A stretch of DNA of 5,507 bases. Source: Candidatus Melainabacteria bacterium (lineage in GTDB: Bacteria; Cyanobacteriota; Vampirovibrionia; 2-02-FULL-35-15). Under the pieces are notes generated by a model. That model was not told the DNA's origin. It was given only the letters and a program-made list of their open reading frames with translations, and ran no database searches. Positions 1-4,171 of this stretch are shown piece by piece. The position numbers were made by a program, and so were the translations under genes. The stretch's first letter is position 1. Each line of letters starts with the position of its first letter. Location of the stretch: contig JAHFBD010000156.1 in NCBI GenBank assembly GCA_023250175.1, forward strand, positions 1-5,507. Reading direction: 5' to 3'.

Positions 1-1748
1 GATGCAAAGTTCAATCCTAAATTAAATTCATTAGTTGAAGTCTTAGCATTTACACCCGTTAGATTTGTGCCCCTTAAGCCTCTAACTTGACCAGTGCTTA
101 ACTGTGCTTGAGCAGCTCCTGAGCCTTCACCCTTTGGAAGAACAGGCTCTATTTTATTGCTGTTATATATAGTACCTAAGGTAAAATGACTTGCTCCATC
201 AATCGGGTTTTCTCTTAATGCTTTATTTGCTTGGAAAAATGCCCAGTCAGTTAGTCCAAATCTAAGCGGTTCAATTCCTAAATTACCAGATGCGACTGAT
301 AAATTTCTGCTTTGTCGTGCTCCAGCTTCAAGAAGGTTTGGTGTAATTTGAATGGTTTCTTCATCTAATTCAAGGGACATTCCATATTGGTGCGCAACAT
401 CATAAATAATGGATAAACTATTTAAAGCTAAAGCATCTTTAGGATCTAGTTTTCTAGCTTCTGTAATTTCATTAATAGCTTTGCTGGTTTCATTGTTTTG
501 ATAGTATGCTTGTCCTAAATAAAGATGTGCTCGTGCTAAGCCTGGTTCTAGTAGTACAGTTGATAAGAACTCATCAATTGCTTCACTATTATAAAATCGG
601 CTAATTAAAGTTCTTGCTTTGCCTAGATGTGCTTCTGCAAGATTTGAATCTATATTAAGTGCCTTTTCAAAACTTGCTGATGCGCTCTTAATCTTTCCAA
701 ACGAATACTGGATTTCGCCTAAACTAATCCATGGTTCAGGATTATCAGAACCTAGTTCTATAGATTGTTTAGCTTCTTTCTCCGCTAATATTAAATCTCC
801 TTGAGCTGTAAGTAGTTTACTTTTATCGGAATGTGGTAAGTACCAGCTTGAGTCAAGTTCAATAGCCTTATTAACGGCAGCTAATGCTTCTTTTTGTCTG
901 TGAAGAACAAATAAAGCTCTTGATCTCATTAAATGGTTTGTAGCAGAGCTTGGATCTGTTTCATTCGCTTCGTCAAACAGCTTTAGAGCTTCTTCATATT
1001 TGCCACTGATTAACTTTTTAATACCAAGCAATGTTTTAGGTTCAGCTTTGCCTGGATTATCTTCATAGTTTTTTGTTAATGTTTCAAGGCTTGTATCGTC
1101 TATTTCTTCTTTTAGTTTTAAATTGTTCGGCCAATAAAATATCCACTGTACTGCATGTTCAGTTTCTTCCACAGTAACAGTTCTTTTGACTGGTGCTGTA
1201 TTTGGAGTAGCTTCTGCTTCTTCATTTTGAGCTACTGTTACAGATCCTAGAGAATTAGATAACTCAGCAACTCCTTCTACAAGAAGTAGTTGAGTTTTAT
1301 CATCAGTAGTTTTAATAATGAACTCTGTACCACGAATAGCGGCGGAACCAGACTTTGTATCAATTTCCATTTTGCCAGGTCTATTTTTTGTTCTGACCCA
1401 CATTTCACCAGAATTATGTTGTATTTTTGTTTTATCAGTGGTTCCTGCAGATACAGGCTTTATAGTAGGCACTACATCTTTTATAGTTATTTGAGAGTTT
1501 GCATTTAGCTTTACTAAACTTTCATCCTTTAGCAATATTGCAACTCGTGAATTTGCTCCTGTTGCTACTACATCACCAGCATCTAAGGTTTGGAAGGGTT
1601 TAGCTTGTATTTTTGAGCTACCTTTTGTAATACTTACAGAACCAGATAAACTGACTATTCTTCCTGCAGGCTTGTCACTTGCTGCATAAATAGGCAGGCT
1701 TAAACCAAGTAAGATACCAAAGAGTAGAATTAGCTTTAAAATCTTCAT
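1..1748 (-). CDS. Exported FecR-domain and TPR-repeat protein (C-terminus beyond window)
   Basis: The frame is open from the ATG at 1748 to the left edge: 582 complete codons, no stop. The N-terminus (MKILKLILLFGILLGLSLPIYA) is a typical Sec signal peptide, with cleavage likely near residues 22-23. Residues about 57-165 form a FecR-type domain, marked by the SGSAAIRGTEF stretch at 133-143 and a following VEGVAEL strand. A linker with QWIFYWP (201-207) leads to seven TPR units of 34 residues in strict register from about 236 to 472, then a less regular helical stretch. The last visible residues (about 545-582) are rich in Gly, Asn, Thr and Ser, as if entering a beta-rich domain. FecR domains of this kind are usually periplasmic ligand or peptidoglycan-proximal modules, and TPRs bind proteins. 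The exact role is unknown, and a C-terminal outer-membrane barrel is only a guess. No Shine-Dalgarno is visible before the ATG. It lies 106 bases downstream of the other TPR gene, in the same direction. Confidence 0.9.
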   Translation of the reverse strand, partial: MKILKLILLFGILLGLSLPIYAASDKPAGRIVSLSGSVSITKGSSKIQAKPFQTLDAGDVVATGANSRVAILLKDESLVKLNANSQITIKDVVPTIKPVSAGTTDKTKIQHNSGEMWVRTKNRPGKMEIDTKSGSAAIRGTEFIIKTTDDKTQLLLVEGVAELSNSLGSVTVAQNEEAEATPNTAPVKRTVTVEETEHAVQWIFYWPNNLKLKEEIDDTSLETLTKNYEDNPGKAEPKTLLGIKKLISGKYEEALKLFDEANETDPSSATNHLMRSRALFVLHRQKEALAAVNKAIELDSSWYLPHSDKSKLLTAQGDLILAEKEAKQSIELGSDNPEPWISLGEIQYSFGKIKSASASFEKALNIDSNLAEAHLGKARTLISRFYNSEAIDEFLSTVLLEPGLARAHLYLGQAYYQNNETSKAINEITEARKLDPKDALALNSLSIIYDVAHQYGMSLELDEETIQITPNLLEAGARQSRNLSVASGNLGIEPLRFGLTDWAFFQANKALRENPIDGASHFTLGTIYNSNKIEPVLPKGEGSGAAQAQLSTGQVRGLRGTNLTGVNAKTSTNEFNLGLNFA

Positions 1749-1764
1749 ATCGATAAATCAGCGT

Positions 1765-1770
1765 ATTATA
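1765..1770 (-). promoter_or_regulatory. Candidate -10 box for the FecR/TPR gene
   Basis: On the minus strand this reads TATAAT, a perfect sigma-70 -10 hexamer, 16 bases before the ATG at 1748. It would give a 5' leader of only about 9 bases, which fits the absence of a Shine-Dalgarno sequence. No good -35 hexamer sits 16-18 bases further upstream. A second TATAAT on the same strand at 1826-1831 lies next to phased repeats and is an alternative. In AT-rich DNA such hexamers arise often by chance. Confidence 0.3.
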
Positions 1771-1830
1771 TTAAACAACATGCTATCACATAGATGTATT
1801 GAGCCTAATTGGTATCCCATTACACATTAT

Positions 1831-1858
1831 AATTGTAACGAAAGTTAACCAAAGTTAA
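1831..1858 (-). promoter_or_regulatory. 10-bp phased direct repeats upstream of FecR/TPR gene (possible operator)
   Basis: On the minus strand TTAACTTT occurs at 1858-1851 and again at 1848-1841, followed by the degenerate copy TTACAATT at 1838-1831 (5 of 8 bases). The period is exactly 10 bp, one helical turn. The array abuts a TATAAT at 1831-1826 and covers where its -35 would be; no good -35 hexamer is present there. This is the arrangement expected for tandem binding of an OmpR/PhoB-type response regulator that replaces the -35 contact. The first copy overlaps the stop codon of the upstream TPR gene. The regulator is not identifiable from the sequence. Confidence 0.3.
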
Positions 1859-2913
1859 TTTGTTTTATTATTCGTCTTATCTTCAGCTTTTGACTCTTTA
1901 ATTTCTTCTTTTTTAAGCTCTTTTTCTTTGTTATTTACTTTTACTATCTCTGTAAAATTTTTTAATGGCAACAATTTTTTCTTTTGTAAATTAGCAATTT
2001 TCCACATCGGGTCCAGTTCTATTGCTTCTTGAAATACAAGATCGGACTCCTTATCTTTTAGAGCAAACAGTGTTCTAGCCTTCATAAGGTTTAGTGTGGG
2101 GGAGTAAGGATACAGATCTTTTGCTTTATTAAAAAGAGATAATGCCTCGGGATAATTTTTAGAAAGTAATCGCGTAACCCCACTAAGTGTAATTAATACG
2201 GGGTGTTCTGGATTTGTTTCTAATATTTTTGTAAGCTTCTCTTCAGCTTCTTTTATTCTGCCAGCTTTCAGATCATCTGCAATAATTACTGCTGCAAATT
2301 TAGGATTGTTTGCAAAATGGCTAATAACTTCATTTAATGTTTGTTCAACTTCTTGTTTATCTTTTTCATTCAAAAAGTCTTTAATTAGTCCAAGCCCAAG
2401 AATAGCATCTACTTCATGTGGAAGCCACATACCATTAAATATTCCAAAATTAACTTTGTCTTTAGCTACAGGTAGCCAAGCTTCTTTTGCGGATTGATAT
2501 TTACCATTACAAGCATCAACCCAGGCTTTATATACTTTTGGGGTTAGATTTACATCAAAATCTTTTACAGCTTTGTTAAATACTATTTCTGCTTCTTGGA
2601 GCTTATTAAGATCTATTAAAATCAAGCCATATTCAATTGCCACACTAAATACATCAGGGGTTTCCTTATATCTTACTTGAAGAACATCTTTATATTGAGC
2701 TAATTTTTCCTTTAGCTCTGAGTAACTAGGACTAAGATAAAAGTCTTTTAGCCTTAGAGACTCTGTCCATTTAACATTGTTTTTAATTTCTTCTTTTTTT
2801 TCCTGGACTTGCTTTAAGACTTTTGTTTCCTTTTCTTTAGAAAATGTCGGTAAATAGGTAGAAGTTAAGAACAAGGCTATTAGTGTTATAAATAGTTTTT
2901 GTGTTTTTGACAT
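1855..2913 (-). CDS. Exported TPR-repeat protein of unknown function
   Basis: This is a 352-residue protein starting at the ATG at 2913 and ending with TAA at 1855-1857. Residues 1-25 form a signal peptide: basic start, hydrophobic core FITLIALFLTSTYL, and a likely cut near TFS-K. A Lys/Glu-rich segment follows (26-48). TPR-like helix pairs lie at about 86-120, 121-152, 203-237, 238-271 and 272-304. The C-terminal tail (about 326-352) is a hydrophilic, Lys/Glu/Asn-rich, probably disordered stretch. Residues 234-304 align with residues 231-302 of the FecR/TPR protein downstream, about 30 of 72 positions identical by hand. No catalytic motif is visible, so a periplasmic scaffold or assembly role is the most one can infer. 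No Shine-Dalgarno precedes the ATG; the upstream sequence reads TATCATATAACCT. It is divergent from maf across 30 bases and may be cotranscribed with the FecR/TPR gene. Confidence 0.88.
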   Translation of the reverse strand: MSKTQKLFITLIALFLTSTYLPTFSKEKETKVLKQVQEKKEEIKNNVKWTESLRLKDFYLSPSYSELKEKLAQYKDVLQVRYKETPDVFSVAIEYGLILIDLNKLQEAEIVFNKAVKDFDVNLTPKVYKAWVDACNGKYQSAKEAWLPVAKDKVNFGIFNGMWLPHEVDAILGLGLIKDFLNEKDKQEVEQTLNEVISHFANNPKFAAVIIADDLKAGRIKEAEEKLTKILETNPEHPVLITLSGVTRLLSKNYPEALSLFNKAKDLYPYSPTLNLMKARTLFALKDKESDLVFQEAIELDPMWKIANLQKKKLLPLKNFTEIVKVNNKEKELKKEEIKESKAEDKTNNKTN

Positions 2914-2933
2914 AGGTTATATGATAACAGAAA

Positions 2934-2939
2934 AAGGAA
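2934..2939 (+). promoter_or_regulatory. Ribosome binding site supporting a TTG start for maf
   Basis: AAGGAA lies four bases before TTG 2944, a workable though short spacing. It is the main argument for TTG over the downstream ATG at 2977. The site also lies inside an 8-codon frame starting at ATG 2921 whose TGA (2945-2947) overlaps the TTG. Confidence 0.4.
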
Positions 2940-2943
2940 TCAG

Positions 2944-3585
2944 TTGATAAGTGACAAGACAGAAAAAAGAAAAGATATGAAATCTACTAATAATATTAAA
3001 TTAATACTTGCATCTTCTTCTCCACGCAGAAAAAAAATATTACAGCAAGCCGGTATAAGTTTTAAAGCAATTAATACAAATACAAATGAAGAATTACTAA
3101 TTAAAAAATTTAGAAGATTTGGATTTATAGATTTAGCAAAACTCCTAAGCCTAGCAAAGGCTATTGGGGCTTATTTGAATAAGCCTAAGAAAATGCAAGA
3201 TAATGAAGTGATTGTTGCCTTTGACACAATGGTTATTTGTAAAAATAAAATAATTAGCAAACCTACAAACAATGAAGATGCACTAAAAAAACTATTGTTT
3301 TTAAGCAATAAAAAACACATCGTTATTACAGGAATTTGTATTTTAAATTTGAAGAAAAAAAAGATTATTTTAGACTTTGAAGAAACCCAGGTATATATGA
3401 AACGCATTTCAAAAGAAAAAGCTATTCAGTATGTAAGAACAAAAGAACCCTTGGGTAAAGCAGGTGCCTATGCAATTCAAGGAAAAGGAAAACAGTTTAT
3501 TGAAAAGTTTGAGGGTGACTACTTAAATATTGTGGGACTGCCATTAAAGAGATTTCTTAAAATTCTTAAGACTTATGTGGGATAA
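2944..3585 (+). CDS. maf: Maf-family nucleoside triphosphate pyrophosphatase (dTTP/UTP type)
   Basis: This cytoplasmic house-cleaning enzyme hydrolyses non-canonical or excess nucleoside triphosphates to monophosphate plus pyrophosphate. Family motifs appear in order over 213 residues: SSSPRR at 24-29 (phosphate-binding loop), NEE at 48-50, the catalytic Asp94 in AFDTMV, KP at 106-107, HIVITG at 125-130, GKAGAYAIQG at 171-180, GDY at 191-193 and GLP at 198-200. The AGAYAIQG form is typical of the YhdE (dTTP/UTP) branch, whereas YceF-type enzymes read differently here. The usual GADT is AFDT, keeping the Asp. TTG at 2944 has AAGGAA at 2934-2939 as a ribosome site. The in-frame ATG at 2977 starts closer to the family N-terminus but has only a weak purine tract (AAGAAAAG). 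Both starts remain possible. The protein is very Lys- and Ile-rich, in keeping with low GC. It is divergent from the TPR gene, and no terminator is obvious directly after it. Confidence 0.93.
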   Translation: MISDKTEKRKDMKSTNNIKLILASSSPRRKKILQQAGISFKAINTNTNEELLIKKFRRFGFIDLAKLLSLAKAIGAYLNKPKKMQDNEVIVAFDTMVICKNKIISKPTNNEDALKKLLFLSNKKHIVITGICILNLKKKKIILDFEETQVYMKRISKEKAIQYVRTKEPLGKAGAYAIQGKGKQFIEKFEGDYLNIVGLPLKRFLKILKTYVG

Positions 3586-3662
3586 CCCTACGTGATTTAG
3601 TCACAAAAGCATACAATCCTCTAAATCCTGTGTTTTAGACATTCTTTCATAGGGTATATCCC
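3579..3662 (+). repeat. 12-bp inverted repeat enclosing the maf 3' intergenic region
   Basis: GGGATAACCCTA at 3579-3590 is complementary to TAGGGT-A-TATCCC at 3650-3662: twelve pairs with a single bulged A at 3656. Each arm is also a small dyad by itself (GGG-ATAA-CCC and AGGG-TATAT-CCCT). The enclosed 59 bases hold two smaller hairpins, GTGA/TCAC (3592-3604) and TCTAAA/TTTAGA (3620-3639). An RNA through here could fold into a three-way junction. Alternatively the arms are two operator copies. The left arm overlaps the maf stop codon. Confidence 0.45.
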
Positions 3663-3664
3663 TG

Positions 3665-3686
3665 TTAATGGGGAAGACCCCATTAA
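3665..3686 (+). other. Perfect 9-bp stem, 4-base loop hairpin
   Basis: TTAATGGGG (3665-3673) pairs fully with CCCCATTAA (3678-3686) around the loop AAGA. It lies 79 bases after the maf stop and 22 bases before the ATG at 3709. It is strong enough to be a terminator stem, but neither strand has a T-run after it, so an intrinsic terminator is doubtful. A leader structure for the downstream gene, or a processing or stability element at the maf mRNA 3' end, fits as well. Confidence 0.5.
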
Positions 3687-3703
3687 TAAATTAAGCGGTC
3701 TTC
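3673..3703 (+). promoter_or_regulatory. Alternative stem competing with the 3665-3686 hairpin
   Basis: GAAGACC at 3673-3679 is complementary to GGTCTTC at 3697-3703. It shares bases with the loop and right arm of the 9-bp hairpin, so the two cannot form together. The second stem ends five bases before the ATG at 3709 and would cover the ribosome landing zone, where no Shine-Dalgarno is visible. This looks like a simple switch layout, but it could be chance. Confidence 0.25.
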
Positions 3704-3708
3704 AATCT

Positions 3709-4062
3709 ATGGCTAAACTGAAACAAAAAAACAGTATTAAAGTCCTATGTTATAGGCCATTTAATAAGATTTTTCGAATTGCAATAGTTATGATTACTTT
3801 GCTTAATTTTAATCCATCATATGCTCAAGGTTCTGGTTACTATGAGGTTCTTGAGCCTGGAAGACCTCCTTCGGCATTTAGTACGTGTTGTTGTTCTAAA
3901 GCTCAGGAAGATGAAAATCAGTCCTCTTATACCTGTTCATATTATGAAGGTAGTAAGTGTCCTGATGATACAAAACAATATAAGCTAAGCAATTACGATT
4001 GCCCAAATAGCTTACAAATCACAAAGTCAAAAAAAGAAACTGAAATAGATAACGGAGGGTAA
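3709..4062 (+). CDS. Small exported cysteine-rich protein, unknown function
   Basis: This is a 117-residue protein that I do not recognise. It has a long basic N-region (residues 1-23), a hydrophobic core IAIVMITLLNF and a signal-peptidase-like SYA-QG junction at 39-40, so it is probably exported. The mature part of about 78 residues holds six cysteines (60, 61, 62, 76, 84, 98), including a CCC triplet, enough for three disulfides. It begins with an aromatic/Gly stretch (GSGYYEVLEPGRPP) and ends in a hydrophilic Lys/Glu tail. ATG 3709 is the only usual start in the frame, which is open back to a stop at 3622-3624. No Shine-Dalgarno is seen; instead the leader is highly structured. A secreted disulfide-stabilised peptide is the plain reading. 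Its stop lies four bases before a possible further small ORF. Confidence 0.65.
   Translation: MAKLKQKNSIKVLCYRPFNKIFRIAIVMITLLNFNPSYAQGSGYYEVLEPGRPPSAFSTCCCSKAQEDENQSSYTCSYYEGSKCPDDTKQYKLSNYDCPNSLQITKSKKETEIDNGG
4054..4059 (+). promoter_or_regulatory. Strong Shine-Dalgarno GGAGGG
   Basis: GGAGGG overlaps the last two codons of the cysteine-rich ORF and lies seven bases before GTG 4067. No other start codon falls at a suitable distance; the ATG at 4081 is 21 bases away and opens only 12 codons. It is the sole evidence for translation of the 34-codon frame. Confidence 0.35.
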
Positions 4063-4066
4063 AAAA

Positions 4067-4171
4067 GTGAGTTTTATTGCATGGCAATCATTTGGAAGAT
4101 TATTAATTGCTCTGAATAGTTTTGTTTGTTTTTCCGTCTTTGTCCTTACCATTTGTTTTCTTTTTAAATAA
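4067..4171 (+). CDS. Possible 34-residue hydrophobic peptide, antisense to the rel 3' end
   Basis: A GTG at 4067 opens a 34-codon frame ending at TAA 4169-4171. GGAGGG at 4054-4059, the best Shine-Dalgarno in the window, sits seven bases before it. The upstream gene's TAA (4060-4062) lies between the two, a layout typical of translational coupling. The product begins MSFIAWQSFGRLLIALN and continues almost wholly hydrophobic to a final FLFK, so it could span a membrane once. Caution: bases 4103-4171 are antisense to the Lys/Asn/Thr-rich tail of rel, and the complement of Lys codons gives Phe and Leu, so hydrophobicity is expected by chance. The GGAGGG also encodes Gly-Gly of the upstream protein. 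Confidence 0.33.
   Translation: MSFIAWQSFGRLLIALNSFVCFSVFVLTICFLFK

Noticed and set aside
619..1508. Plus-strand open frames at 619-804 and 1290-1508
   Set aside because: They are antisense to the clearly coding FecR/TPR gene and show no domain or ribosome site.
2907..2912. Perfect TTGACA -35 hexamer on the plus strand ahead of maf
   Set aside because: It is the complement of the start of the divergent TPR gene (Met-Ser codons), and no -10-like hexamer lies 15-19 bases downstream; the AT-rich TATATGATAAC is too close.
3171..3407. Hydrophobic minus-strand frame inside maf
   Set aside because: It is the antisense of a Lys-rich coding region, which automatically gives Phe/Leu-rich translation; maf itself is well supported.
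3555..3571. TCTTAA/TTAAGA inverted repeat near the end of maf
   Set aside because: It is AT-only, lies inside the coding sequence of a Lys/Leu-rich segment, and is likely chance.
3579..3662. A tRNA or tRNA-like gene in the maf 3' intergenic region
   Set aside because: The outer helix and inner hairpins resemble a partial cloverleaf, but there is no TTCGA loop, no proper D-arm and the acceptor helix is 12 bp with a bulge.
4076..4088. ATTGC-ATG-GCAAT hairpin as a terminator between the convergent genes
   Set aside because: The stem is only five pairs with a three-base loop, and no T-run follows directly on either strand.
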